DNA from: JBGANR01 sp044222225
GTDB lineage: Bacteria > Actinomycetota > Actinomycetes > Mycobacteriales > Mycobacteriaceae
Direction: 5' to 3'
NCBI GenBank assembly: GCA_044222225.1
Contig: JBGANR010000014.1
Location: 62,001 to 126,000, forward strand
Length of the DNA stretch: 64,000 bases
The notes below the pieces were generated by a model. It had not been told where the DNA came from, searched no databases, and saw only the letters and a program-made list of their open reading frames with translations. Made by a program: the position numbers and the translations under genes. This document shows, in pieces, positions 45,023-54,133 of the stretch. How positions within the stretch are numbered: the stretch's first letter is position 1; each line of letters opens with the position of its first letter.

Positions 45023-45886
45023 CTACCGGACGAACCTCTCGATGAAGGCGAGGGCTTCGTCGGCGACGGTGCGCCAGCCGGAGTCGATGGTCAGCGAATG
45101 GCCGCGGCCGGGGATCGTCACCAGCTCGGTGACGCCGGGGTTCTTCGACTGGATCTTGTGGCTCGCGTTGGTGATCGCCGGCGGCACCGTGTGGTCCTTC
45201 TCGCCGCCGATGATGAGCAGCGGTCCGCGGGCGGGGTTCTTCGAGTCCACGCGCGTCTCGCCGCCGAACGGATTGACGTTGGCGAACGCCGCCTGAAAGA
45301 GCGGGACGCCGGCGGCCGGCACGTGGAACGTCTCGTAGAGGCGGCGGCCTTCCTCTTCGTCGAGGTTGTTGACCCAGCCGTACCGGAACTGCTCCCAGGT
45401 GAGCGAGACGCCGCGGCCGGCGTTGGCGGGATTCGCGAGCACCGGCGCGGCGGATCTCAGCGAGGAGACCGGCAGCGGCAGTACTCCCTTGAAGGGGGCG
45501 TTGTCGATCGCGACGGTGGCTGCCGCGACTCCCTCGCCGGCGATCTTCTGCGCGATCAGCCCGCCGAACGAATGGCCGACGACGGCCGGCGTGCGATTCA
45601 GTACGCGGATGGCGTCGAGGTAGTGGTCGGTGACCTGCTGCACCATCTTGCGGGCGAAGACCTCGGGGTGCTCGCGGGCCTCGGCGACGGTGGCGGGATC
45701 GTCCGGCCACCCCGGTGCGAGGGTGGCGAAGCCGTGCTCCTCGAAGAGGTCTCGCCACGGCCGCCAACTGCTGGAGAGCAGCCACAACCCGTGGACGAAG
45801 ACGACCGGCGTCTTGCCGGTGTCGTTGGCCCGTTCGATCTCCTCACGTTCCCATCCCGCCAATGTGGATGCGGCCGCCTCGCTCAT
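45023..45886 (-). CDS. Alpha/beta hydrolase
   Basis: A 287-residue alpha/beta-fold hydrolase. Oxyanion 'VVFVHGLWL' at 28-36, nucleophile Ser106 in 'VVGHSFGGL', acid in 'GGEKDHTVPP' and His in 'IPGRGHSLT'. Substrate not evident. It is divergent from an AraC gene, its likely regulator; a hairpin follows it. Confidence 0.88.
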   Translation of the reverse strand: MSEAAASTLAGWEREEIERANDTGKTPVVFVHGLWLLSSSWRPWRDLFEEHGFATLAPGWPDDPATVAEAREHPEVFARKMVQQVTDHYLDAIRVLNRTPAVVGHSFGGLIAQKIAGEGVAAATVAIDNAPFKGVLPLPVSSLRSAAPVLANPANAGRGVSLTWEQFRYGWVNNLDEEEGRRLYETFHVPAAGVPLFQAAFANVNPFGGETRVDSKNPARGPLLIIGGEKDHTVPPAITNASHKIQSKNPGVTELVTIPGRGHSLTIDSGWRTVADEALAFIERFVR

Positions 45887-46097
45887 CGATGGTCCTTTCG
45901 GCAGGTCCGCGCGGTCTCGCGTTGCGAGACCCGTGACCGCGGACGACGATGTTCATCGCCAAACCTAAGGCGAGACCGGCACCATTCGGTTTGCAGTTCC
46001 GCCGCCGTTCTTGCCGGATCGACCTGGGATCACCGGATACGTATCCCGCCGCACCGGTCGGATGACGCCGACCCGTCTCGAACACGATGGAGGACGG

Positions 46098-46976
46098 ATG
46101 CCGGCAGCCGACGCGAGCACGGTCCTGCTGCTCTCGGACGAGGCCGACGCGCTGTCCGACGTGCTGCAGGCGATCCATCTCGAGGGCCGCGACGTCAGCC
46201 GGATCGCGGTGGCGGACGCCGCCCGATACGTCGAGACCTGCGCCCGGCGGGTGGTCTATCTGGTCGAACGTGGCGGCCTGCGGATCACGCTCCCGAACCG
46301 GGACGTCCTCGTCGCAGGCGGCGGCCTCGCACTCCTGCCGCGCGGCCTCGAACACACGCTGCGCACCACGGGCGAGACGGTGTGGATCGCCGGAACCTTC
46401 CAGGTCGAGGAGCAGATCGCCGGTCCGATGCTGCGCGTCCTGCCCGATGCGATCGTCATCGACGCCGGCGAGCTGACTCATCCGTGGCTCGACGTGGCGA
46501 GGTCGCTCATCGTCAGCGAGCTCGTCGCGCCGAATCCGGGCGGCCGGGTCATGGTCTCGCGGCTGCTCGACCTGTTGTTCGTGCGGACGTTGCGCGTCTG
46601 GGCCGCGCAGGAGCCGGCGACGCCGCAGGGTTTGCTGACGGCGACCCTGGATCCGCACATCGCGCGGGCGCTCACCGCGATCCACCGGGATCCCGGCCAC
46701 CCCTGGAGCGTGCCGGAACTCGCGCGGCGGGCGCAGCTCTCGCGATCGGCGTTCGCCGAACGGTTCACACGGCTGACCGGCATGTCACCGGGCCGCTACG
46801 CGTCGCAGCGCCGGCTCGCGTACGCCGAGCAGCTCGTCCTGGCCGGCGATCGTCCGCTCGGACGCATCGCGGCCGACATCGGCTACGAGTCGGAAGCCGC
46901 GTTCAGCAGGGCCTTCTCGCAGGCGTTCGGGGAGTCGCCGCGGGCCCGGCGCGGTCGGGCGTCGACGTCGTCATGA
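46098..46976 (+). CDS. AraC family regulator with cupin-type sensor
   Basis: A 292-residue regulator. Residues 1-180 are an AraC-binding-like (cupin) domain ('LITLPNRDVL'-type strands, 'GGGLALLPRGLEHTLRTTGE'). The two C-terminal HTHs are 'WSVPELARRAQLSRSAFAER' and 'PLGRIAADIGYESEAAFSRA'. The ATG at 46098 follows 'GATGGAGGACGG'. It probably controls the divergent hydrolase. Its stop overlaps that of the convergent DUF3263 gene. Confidence 0.88.
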   Translation: MPAADASTVLLLSDEADALSDVLQAIHLEGRDVSRIAVADAARYVETCARRVVYLVERGGLRITLPNRDVLVAGGGLALLPRGLEHTLRTTGETVWIAGTFQVEEQIAGPMLRVLPDAIVIDAGELTHPWLDVARSLIVSELVAPNPGGRVMVSRLLDLLFVRTLRVWAAQEPATPQGLLTATLDPHIARALTAIHRDPGHPWSVPELARRAQLSRSAFAERFTRLTGMSPGRYASQRRLAYAEQLVLAGDRPLGRIAADIGYESEAAFSRAFSQAFGESPRARRGRASTSS

Positions 46977-47213
46977 CAGACCGCGTCTGCGCCGGGCCTC
47001 GGATCGCGTATCCCGGATGCGTCGCAATCGGTTGACGAGCATAGGATCGGTCGCGAGGACGTCCTGGCGGTCGAGCATCCCGGCGAGGAGCTGGTAGTAG
47101 CGGACGGGGGTCAACCCGAGCGCGCGGATCGCCTCGTCTTTGGCCGCCGCGGTCTTCCACCAGCGGTTCTCGAGGGTGAGGATCTGCTGTTCCAGCTCGG
47201 TCATGGTCCCCAT
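46971..47213 (-). CDS. DUF3263 domain protein
   Basis: A small actinobacterial protein (80 residues from ATG 47213; 77 from ATG 47204, which has a better spaced 'AGGATGGGG'). 'LENRWWKTAAAKDEAIRALG' and 'RYYQLLAGMLDRQ' are the DUF3263 signature, continuing 'ADPMLVNRLRR'-like. Its helix arrangement suggests an HTH, but function is unknown. A perfect 19-base hairpin stands 31 bases upstream of the first ATG. Confidence 0.82.
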   Translation of the reverse strand: MGTMTELEQQILTLENRWWKTAAAKDEAIRALGLTPVRYYQLLAGMLDRQDVLATDPMLVNRLRRIRDTRSEARRRRGLS

Positions 47214-47243
47214 CCTGCTGCCTCTCGCGCGTCTGCCATAGCC

Positions 47244-47283
47244 GTGTATGAGCGCCATATCCAGGGATATGGCGCTCATACAC
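47244..47283. terminator. Perfect hairpin after the purine permease
   Basis: Arms 'GTGTATGAGCGCCATATCC' and its exact complement with a 2-base loop. It is 21 bases past the permease stop and upstream of DUF3263; most likely a terminator without U-tract, though an operator role is possible. Confidence 0.7.
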
Positions 47284-47304
47284 CGCTGTGGCGATTCGTC
47301 GACG

Positions 47305-48744
47305 TCAGTTCACCGGTTCGCCGCCGTGGAACGTGCCGCCGTCGCTGAGGTGCTCGATCTCGTCTTCCCGGACCATCACCGCCGGGCCGGCGGCGACGTC
47401 CGTCGGGTCCTCCGGGGTCCCGGGCAGGATGACGTTGAAGAAGATGTTGAGCACCACCGCGATGACGGCGGCCGCGCTGATTCCGGAATGGAAGACGGTG
47501 GCGAACCAATCCGGGAAGTTGTGCCAGAAATCCGGCGACACGGTGGGGATGAGGCCGAACGCGACGGACGCCGCGACGATCACCATGTTGTTGTTGTTGT
47601 CGTACTCGACCTTGCTCAGCGTGCGGATTCCGCTGGCCGCGACGGTGCCGAACAGAACGATTCCCGCGCCGCCGAGCACCGCCTGCGGAATAACGCCGAC
47701 GACGGCGGCGAGCAGCGGGGAGAGGCCGAGAAGGGCGAGCACGACGCCGCCTGCTGCGACGACGAACCGGCTCTTGACGCCGGTCAGCGCCACGAGACCG
47801 ACGTTCTGGGCGAACGCCGATGCCGGGAACGAATTGAACACCGGGGAGATCGCCGAGGAGAGCATGTCGGCCCGGATGCCGTCGCCGACGCGTCGGGAAT
47901 CGACCTTCGTACCCACGACCTCGCCGACGGCGAGGATGTCGGCCGTCGTCTCGACCATGATGACGATGATGACGATCGTCATCGACACGATGGCGCCGAT
48001 CTCGAAGATCGGCATACCGAAGGAGAAGGGCTTGGGAAAGGCCACCGGGGCGGCCGAGCCGAGTGCGGTGAACGACACCTTTCCGGTGACGATCGCCCCG
48101 ACCGTGCCGACGACGAGTCCGAGCAGGACGGCGAGCCGCGACAGCATCGGCGTCTTCGTCATGACCAGGACGGCCAACAGGGTGAATCCCGCGAGATAGA
48201 TGTTCGACGCCGACAGATAGGCGGGGTTCGGATTCCCGTTGATCTTCGCCTGTCCGGTGATCCAGCCCGCCGCGACCGGCATCAGAGACAGGCCGATGAC
48301 GGTGATGATCGAGCCGGTGACCACCGCCGGGAAGAATCTGATGACCTTGGCGAAGAACGGTGAGATGAGGAATCCCACGATCGACGCGCCGATGACGGCC
48401 CCGAACACGGTGCGCAGGCCCTCGGCCCCGCCGTTCGCCTTCTCGATGATGGTGAGCATCGTCGAGACCGAGGCGAACGAGATGCCCTGGACCAGCGGCA
48501 ACTGCGCGCCGATCCACGGTACGGCGAGGGTCTGCAGCAACGTCGCCGCGCCACTGACGAACAGTGCGCACGAGACCAGGAGCGCCTTCTCCTGCGTCGA
48601 CAATCCGGCCGCACCGCCGATGATGAGCGGGACGGCGATGACGCCGCCGAACATGGTGAGAATATGCTGGAGGCCGTAGCCGAAAAGGCCGCCGATCCCC
48701 ATCATGGCGTCTTCCGGACGCCGGGTCTTAGTCGCGGTGCTCAC
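47305..48744 (-). CDS. Uracil/xanthine permease family (NCS2) transporter, probable urate/purine uptake
   Basis: A 479-residue NCS2 permease with about 14 helices: 'GYGLQHILTMFGGVIAVPLI' at the N-terminus and the motif 'NVGLVALTGVKSRFVVAAGG' with 'SAISPVFNSFPASAFAQNVG' before it. The preceding uricase and other urate genes suggest it imports urate or xanthine with protons. GTG start at 48744, 19 bases after the uricase stop. Confidence 0.88.
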   Translation of the reverse strand: MSTATKTRRPEDAMMGIGGLFGYGLQHILTMFGGVIAVPLIIGGAAGLSTQEKALLVSCALFVSGAATLLQTLAVPWIGAQLPLVQGISFASVSTMLTIIEKANGGAEGLRTVFGAVIGASIVGFLISPFFAKVIRFFPAVVTGSIITVIGLSLMPVAAGWITGQAKINGNPNPAYLSASNIYLAGFTLLAVLVMTKTPMLSRLAVLLGLVVGTVGAIVTGKVSFTALGSAAPVAFPKPFSFGMPIFEIGAIVSMTIVIIVIMVETTADILAVGEVVGTKVDSRRVGDGIRADMLSSAISPVFNSFPASAFAQNVGLVALTGVKSRFVVAAGGVVLALLGLSPLLAAVVGVIPQAVLGGAGIVLFGTVAASGIRTLSKVEYDNNNNMVIVAASVAFGLIPTVSPDFWHNFPDWFATVFHSGISAAAVIAVVLNIFFNVILPGTPEDPTDVAAGPAVMVREDEIEHLSDGGTFHGGEPVN

Positions 48745-48763
48745 GGTCTCATCTCCTCATTGC

Positions 48764-49665
48764 CTATGCGAACGACGGAACCGTGTACCAGGCCGCGGGG
48801 GCCTCCGGTTCGCCTTCGCGCACGATGGTGGCCTGAATGAGGCCGTAGGGTCGGTCGGCGGCGAAGAAGACCTCGTTGTCGTTCTGGAGGCCGAACGGTT
48901 CGAAATCGACGACGAAATGATGCTTGTTCGGGCAGGAGAACTTGATCTCCGCGATCTCGGGATGGGCCTCGAGGACGGCCTTGCCCATCGCATAGAGCGT
49001 CTGCTGCAGGGCGAGCGAATGGGTGACGGCGAACGTCGCGAAGAGGATCGACTTCACCGATTCGTAGACCGCGTTGAAATCGACGTCCGTCGAGGTGTAG
49101 CGCCACCACGACGTCATGGACGTCGCCATGATCCGATCGTCCGTCTCGACGAGCGTCGTGTACTTGTCGCGGGGGAATCCGTGGAACTCCGAGCCCGTCG
49201 ACTTGAGCACGATCGCGTCCTTGAGGCCGGCGAGGACGTACGTCTGCCCGTCCGCGATCTGCACGACCGTGGTGCGCACCTCCTGGCCTTTGCGAACGAA
49301 CGAGTGGTCGTGCGGCCTGCCGTCGACGCCGATGCGCTCCCACGCGTAGAGCTCCGACTCCCAGCGTCCGCCCTCGATCCATTCGAAGTCGTCCACGAAA
49401 TGCCTGCCGAGGGCGATGAGGTACTCCTCGGGCGAGGGGATGCCGAACTCCTTGGCATAGGCGTAGGCGGTGTTCTTCTGAGTATCGGTGGCGACGACCA
49501 GGCTGTTGTCGCCGTCGATGTGCGCCGCCGTGAAGTCGCCCGCAATTGAGAGGTGACATTGAGATCGATGATCTCGTGCACCGGCGTGTCTCGTACGATG
49601 CGCACGACTCGGCATTCGGCCTTGCCGTACTGATTGGGTCCGAGGACGATGTCTCCGTCGGCCAT
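48764..49665 (-). pseudogene. Urate oxidase (uricase), single frameshift
   Basis: The N-terminus from ATG 49665 reads 'GPNQYGKAECRVVRIVRDTP' and 'EIIDLNVTSQL' in one frame; from about 49540 the uricase continues in another frame with 'GDFTAAHIDGDNSLVVATDT' and 'QKNTAYAYAKEF' down to 48764. The expected codons CGG-GGC-GAC appear as CGGGCGAC, a loss of one G near 49540-49543. All other regions, including the TDTQKNT active-site motif and 'SCPNKHHFVVDFEPF', are intact. Either a recent inactivating mutation or a base-calling error in a G-run. Confidence 0.88.
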
Positions 49666-49772
49666 TTCATTCTCCTTTTGTCGAGCTGTTGAATACCTGC
49701 GAGTGGATACGGGTCGGCCCCGGACGCCTTTGATTCGGCCGATGGAAAGACGATTCGAGAAAGAGGGGCGGG

Positions 49773-50096
49773 TCAGCTGCCGCGATACGTCGTGTAGGAG
49801 TACGGGGCCAGCAGGATCGGCACGTGATGGTGTCCGTCGTCGTCGCCGACGATGAAGCTGATGGAGATCTCCGGGTAATAGCCTGTGATTCCGGCCGCCG
49901 CGAACCACGTCTCGGTGTCGAAGACGAGGCGATACCGCCCGGCCGTCAGCTCGCCGCCGAGCCCGGCGACGCGTCCGTCCTCGTTCGTGACGCCCGCGGC
50001 CACCTCGGTGCCCGCGGCGTCGAACAGGGTGAGCGGGACGCCGGCGGCGGGTCTGCCGGCCACGGCGTCGAGAACGTGACTGCTCAGCGTGCTCAT
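49773..50096 (-). CDS. uraH: 5-hydroxyisourate hydrolase
   Basis: A 107-residue transthyretin-like enzyme hydrolysing 5-hydroxyisourate, the uricase product, to OHCU. 'LSSHVLDAVAGRPAAGVPLT' carries the catalytic His, and the C-terminus 'YSYTTYRGS' is the family signature YRGS. ATG overlaps the stop of the OHCU decarboxylase gene (ATGA). Confidence 0.95.
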   Translation of the reverse strand: MSTLSSHVLDAVAGRPAAGVPLTLFDAAGTEVAAGVTNEDGRVAGLGGELTAGRYRLVFDTETWFAAAGITGYYPEISISFIVGDDDGHHHVPILLAPYSYTTYRGS

Positions 50097-50674
50097 CGCG
50101 CCGCCTCGACGTCGTGTGCCGGCCCCGGCGTCGGCGCCTCGTCCGGCGCGAGCATCCGGCGCAACCGGACCCGATTGATCTTCGCGAGTTCCACGCGCAG
50201 CACCCTTCTCTCGGTGGCGGGATCGTTGGCCATCCGTTCACGCAGGACGGCCAGGAGTTCGGCGGCGGGCCGGCCGTCGGCGAAGACGAGGTAGACGTGC
50301 CCGAAACGCTCCTCGTACTCGGCGTTCGCGCGGACCAGCTCGTGGAGTACGGACGCGTCGGCCCCGGTGACGCCGGACTGTTCGCGCTGCGACGAGGCGT
50401 GTGCCGAGCGCTCGCCGATGCGGGGGTGGCCCGCGAGGGCGTCGTCGATGTCGGTCTCGGTCGACGCAGCGAGAGCGGACTCGGCACTCTGCAGCAGGGC
50501 GGCGACGTCCGGGAACGGCCGGGCGTCCGCGATCCGGACGGCCCAGGCCGTCGACGTGCAGCAGTCACGCAGGGCGGCGACGGCGGCGTCCCGGGGCAGG
50601 GCGTTGAACGCCGCGACGCCGCGCGGATACATGGTCGGAATGAGAGCCTCCTCGTCCGCCGGGGGGTTTGTCAC
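50093..50674 (-). CDS. uraD: 2-oxo-4-hydroxy-4-carboxy-5-ureidoimidazoline decarboxylase
   Basis: A 193-residue enzyme making S-allantoin from OHCU. 'AGHPRIGERS' holds the catalytic His, and 'EYEERFGHVYLVFADGRPAA' and 'LRERMANDPATERRVLRVEL' are family blocks. It is first in the uraD-uraH-uricase-permease run, coupled to uraH. Confidence 0.93.
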   Translation of the reverse strand: MTNPPADEEALIPTMYPRGVAAFNALPRDAAVAALRDCCTSTAWAVRIADARPFPDVAALLQSAESALAASTETDIDDALAGHPRIGERSAHASSQREQSGVTGADASVLHELVRANAEYEERFGHVYLVFADGRPAAELLAVLRERMANDPATERRVLRVELAKINRVRLRRMLAPDEAPTPGPAHDVEAAR

Positions 50675-50728
50675 CCGAGACGTTAAGGACGGCCCATGAC
50701 GATTCTGTTTCGGATGTATTCACGACGC

Positions 50729-50768
50729 AGAACGGCCCGGATATATCGAGATATATCCGGGCCGTTCT
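50729..50768 (-). terminator. Perfect hairpin after allantoicase
   Basis: Arms 'AGAACGGCCCGGATATATC' and its exact complement with a 2-base loop, ten bases past the allantoicase stop, separating it from uraD. Confidence 0.75.
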
Positions 50769-50778
50769 TCAGTGATCG

Positions 50779-51792
50779 TCAGACGGTCGCGGCGGCCGCC
50801 TCGAGCTCGAGACGTCCGGCGGCCGTCGGCTCGCCGTAGAGACGCAGCCGGGACAGGCCGCCGTCGGGGTGGATGTCGAGCCGCACCTCGGTGACGGGCG
50901 GGACGTCGGGCAGGAGCAGCAGGCGATGACGCATGTCCGGCTGCAGCAGCGTCGGCGGCAGGAGGTCGACCCACGTGCCGTCGGCGGTCCGGCCCGTCAG
51001 GCGTGCGCTGCCGGGTGCGTTGCCGAGGTAATAGGAGGTGTCGATCTCGACGAGCCGCGGCGTGCCCTCAGCGGCGAGCGCGATGTGCACCCAGTCGTTG
51101 CCGTCGTCGCGTCGGCGGGAGGTCTCCCAGCCCTCGCCCATGCTGCGGGCGGGACCGGGCAGGAGCAGGTGGTGCGGCGTGTTGTAGAAGTCGTTCGAGC
51201 AGGCCAGCACCGTCGCGCCGTTCTCGACGGAGACCAGGTCGATCGGTCCCGCGCCGAGCAGCACGGGATCCGGACGGCCGCGGCCGTGGACGCGCAGCCG
51301 TGAGATGCCGCCGTCCGGGAACATCGTGACCCGCACGTGCGTCCAGCGCCGGTCCGAGTCGACGGCGTAGAGGTTCCGCGAGTCGCCGCGGGCGGCGGAG
51401 CGGGGCACGAGGGGCTGCCAGTCGGCGTTCGCCACGACCTCCTCGGCCGGCGGGTAGCCGTCCACGACGGCCGCGTCGACGCCGATCTCCGGCGGATAGT
51501 TGCCCTTGAACCAGGTGGTGTCGACGACGACCCCCGACACGATCCCCGGCGCCCCGAGCCGGATGACGGCGTCGTCACGGCCGCCGAGCGGGCGGTGCCG
51601 GCGCGTCTCCCAACCGTCGTACACCTGCCCCTTGTGCCCGAAGGTGTGCGCCCGGTGCTCCGGCTCGTGGGCGCCCACGAGGTTCTCCTTCTCGGCGAAG
51701 GACTCGTCGCTCGCCCAGATGACGGAACCGCCGACGGAGCGGGAGGCGAGGTCGGGCAGTCGGGTGAAGTCCGGTTCGGTGGAGCTGGTCAT
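50779..51792 (-). CDS. alc: Allantoicase
   Basis: A 337-residue enzyme splitting allantoate to ureidoglycolate and urea. It has the two repeated allantoicase domains: 'VIRLGAPGIVSGVVVDTTWF' with 'RRWTHVRVTMFPDGGISRLR' in the first, and 'HIALAAEGTPRLVEIDTSYY' with 'EVRLDIHPDGGLSRLRLYGE' in the second. Allantoinase is not in the window. ATG at 51792. Confidence 0.93.
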   Translation of the reverse strand: MTSSTEPDFTRLPDLASRSVGGSVIWASDESFAEKENLVGAHEPEHRAHTFGHKGQVYDGWETRRHRPLGGRDDAVIRLGAPGIVSGVVVDTTWFKGNYPPEIGVDAAVVDGYPPAEEVVANADWQPLVPRSAARGDSRNLYAVDSDRRWTHVRVTMFPDGGISRLRVHGRGRPDPVLLGAGPIDLVSVENGATVLACSNDFYNTPHHLLLPGPARSMGEGWETSRRRDDGNDWVHIALAAEGTPRLVEIDTSYYLGNAPGSARLTGRTADGTWVDLLPPTLLQPDMRHRLLLLPDVPPVTEVRLDIHPDGGLSRLRLYGEPTAAGRLELEAAAATV

Positions 51793-51880
51793 CGGGTGTG
51801 TCTTTCCTCGGGTCGATACGGCAGGCCGGGCTGGGCCGACGCGGCTTGGGTGTCGCGGCGTTGTTCTCGTGCTGGGGCGG

Positions 51881-53134
51881 TCAGGGGTTCGCGACGGCCA
51901 CGTCCCTGCGGCGGACGAGCGCATCGAGCACGGCGCGATCGCACGACGGCGCCGCGGCCTGCACGTCGGCGTCGTCGAACGCACCCGCGTCGAGCCCGCG
52001 CAGCATGCCGGCGGCCAGCGCCTCGGCCGTCGCGGGCTCGTCCATCACATCGCCGCCGCGGCGATCGAGATACGACTGGATGCGCGGCGCCGCGGCCGTC
52101 AACGTCTGCCGGTGGAAGGCGAACGTCGCGAGCCAGCGGGTGACGAGGTGGCCCGGATGCATGTCCCAGCCCTGCCAGACGCCGCGCTCCAGCGAACGGG
52201 TGACCAGCCGGTGGTGCCGCCGGACCGCGGCCTGCTGCTGCGCCGCGTCGCCGGTGGGGGTGACCTGCGTCGATCCGTCGCTGACCCACACGCCGGTCTG
52301 GGCGGCGGCCAGCAGCATGACGGCCTTCGCGTGGTCGGCGACGGGATGTTCCAGGCTCTGCTGCGCCGCGGTGATGCCGCAGGCGGCGCTGTAGTCGTAG
52401 GTGCCGTAGTGCAGACCGGTGCAACGGCCGGCCGACGCGTGCACGGCGCGCGCCACCGTCGCCGTCCCGTCGGCGCCGAGGACGGCCTGCGGCGTCTCGA
52501 TCTGCAGCTCGAAACGCAGTGCGCCGGCGGGGAGTCCGTGAGCCCGCTCGACGGCGTCGAAGAGCTCGACGGCGACGTCGACCTGCTCGAGGGCCCGGAA
52601 CTTGGGGATGGTGACGACGAAACCTCGCGGCACGCCGCCGGCCCCGTCGAGGACGAGTTCGAGGGTGCGCAGGCTGCGGTCGAGGAGGTCGGCCGTCAAC
52701 CCCTTGAATCGGATGCCGACGTGCGCGGGCCCGTCCGGATCGGCGGCGAGCTGCGCGAACGTCGCCCCGGCGGCGCGGGCGTCCGCGTCCTCGACGGCGT
52801 CGGGGCGGGTGCCGTAACCGTCCTCGAAGTCGGCCCGCAGGTCGGCGATCGGGGACGTCGCCAGCCGCGTCAGCGTGCGGTCGAGAACGCCCTCGACGTC
52901 GAGCTCGACGAGCGTGTCCCGGTGCCGCTCGGCGAGCGCGACGGCGTCCGCGCCCCACCGCTCGACGACACCGGGTCGCGTATCGGCGCCGCTGATGTAG
53001 ACGGTGTGCACAGGCTGCGGGTCGAGGCGTCGCCCGGGATAGTGCGTGGCGTACTCCGCATCGGCCGTCGCGAGGCGCGCACGCAGAGCGGCGACGAGGC
53101 GAGGATCGGTGGGCTGCGAAGTCGCGGGCGACAT
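51881..53134 (-). CDS. DUF6986 family protein, aldolase/citrate-lyase-like
   Basis: A 417-residue protein with a phosphoenolpyruvate/HpcH-like TIM-barrel pattern: 'LRADFEDGYGTRPDAVEDAD' near 98, 'FELQIETPQAVLGADGT' near 212 and 'GLHYGTYDYSAACGI' near 240 match metal- and substrate-binding strands. It occurs beside purine-catabolic genes in actinobacteria; a lyase on a late product such as ureidoglycolate or malate-type acids is conceivable but unproven. 88 bases upstream of alc, same strand. Confidence 0.78.
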   Translation of the reverse strand: MSPATSQPTDPRLVAALRARLATADAEYATHYPGRRLDPQPVHTVYISGADTRPGVVERWGADAVALAERHRDTLVELDVEGVLDRTLTRLATSPIADLRADFEDGYGTRPDAVEDADARAAGATFAQLAADPDGPAHVGIRFKGLTADLLDRSLRTLELVLDGAGGVPRGFVVTIPKFRALEQVDVAVELFDAVERAHGLPAGALRFELQIETPQAVLGADGTATVARAVHASAGRCTGLHYGTYDYSAACGITAAQQSLEHPVADHAKAVMLLAAAQTGVWVSDGSTQVTPTGDAAQQQAAVRRHHRLVTRSLERGVWQGWDMHPGHLVTRWLATFAFHRQTLTAAAPRIQSYLDRRGGDVMDEPATAEALAAGMLRGLDAGAFDDADVQAAAPSCDRAVLDALVRRRDVAVANP

Positions 53135-53191
53135 CGGTCCATCGTGTCAGACGCCGCTCGTCGCGCCGTCTCCGCGGTGAACTCGGAGTCG

Positions 53192-54046
53192 TTACACCGC
53201 GAACGTCGGTGTGCCGATGAGGCAGAGGGCGACGGCCAGGGCGCCGAGCGCGACGAGCCCCGAAGCGGTGATGAGCGTTCGGCGCACACCGACCGGGCCG
53301 GACCGGACGTACCGCTGCCAGTAGACCGGGCCGACGGCGGCCGCGCCGAAGACGAGCCCGCCGAGGTGTCCCCACAGGGAGACGTTGGGGATGGTCAACG
53401 TGATGACGGCGTTGATCGCGAGGACGCCGAGGAGCTGCCCGATCGGCAGTTTCAACTTGATCATGAGCACGCCGATCGCGCCCATCAGGCCGTACAGTGC
53501 ACCGCTCGCGCCGGCGGTGGCGTCGAGCGGCCCGCCGAAGAGGACCGGCCCGGCGCTGCCGCCGAGCAGCGCGACGCCGTAGATGCCGGCGAACCAGCCG
53601 GGGCCGGTCGCGGATTCGAGATCGCGGCCGAGGATGTACAGCGTCAACATGTTGACGGCCAGGTGGATCAGGCCGTAGTGGAGGAAGCCCGCTGTGACGA
53701 TCCGCCACGGCTCGTCGGCGACGAGCGGCGGCCAGAGCACGCCGTCCAGGAACAGCTGCGACGTGCGGTTGTCCATGAGACTGCCGGCCTGGATCGCCGT
53801 CGCGAGAAAGACGACGACGTTCACGGCGAGCAGACCGTAGGTGACGATCGGTCCCGACGCGCGGCGGTCCGGGGCGCGTCGGACGGTGCGGGAGCCCGGC
53901 GCGGGCGCCGCGCAGTCACGGCATTGCATCCCGACCGCCGCCGGTACAAGGCATTCCGGGCAGGCCGGGCGTTCGCAGCGCACGCAGGACAGCCCCGTGC
54001 CGCGATCGGGGTGTCGGTAGCAGGCGCGCAGGTGAGGCGGCGTCAT
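53192..54046 (-). CDS. Rhomboid intramembrane serine protease with N-terminal zinc finger
   Basis: A 284-residue membrane protease. Residues 9-45 hold four or more Cys/His ('CYRHPDRGTGLSCVRCERPA', 'CRDC'), a B-box-like zinc finger. Six helices follow with catalytic Ser181 in 'GASGALYG' and His227 in 'GHLGGLVFG'; 'HLAVNMLTLYILGRDLE' is the HxxxN strand. It cleaves membrane-anchored substrates. Confidence 0.9.
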   Translation of the reverse strand: MTPPHLRACYRHPDRGTGLSCVRCERPACPECLVPAAVGMQCRDCAAPAPGSRTVRRAPDRRASGPIVTYGLLAVNVVVFLATAIQAGSLMDNRTSQLFLDGVLWPPLVADEPWRIVTAGFLHYGLIHLAVNMLTLYILGRDLESATGPGWFAGIYGVALLGGSAGPVLFGGPLDATAGASGALYGLMGAIGVLMIKLKLPIGQLLGVLAINAVITLTIPNVSLWGHLGGLVFGAAAVGPVYWQRYVRSGPVGVRRTLITASGLVALGALAVALCLIGTPTFAV

Positions 54047-54060
54047 ATCGGCTGCCTCAC

Positions 54061-54095
54061 AGCGCCGTCGCGACGATAATCGTCGCGACGGCGCT
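54061..54095. terminator. Perfect hairpin between ppiA and the rhomboid gene
   Basis: Arms 'AGCGCCGTCGCGACGAT' and its complement with a single-base loop. It is 38 bases past the ppiA stop. A wider inverted pair GTCATATCG (54042) / CGATATGAC (54106) encloses it and overlaps the rhomboid start. Confidence 0.75.
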
Positions 54096-54133
54096 CGAAC
54101 GCGCTCGATATGACGCGGCCCCGGATCATGTCG

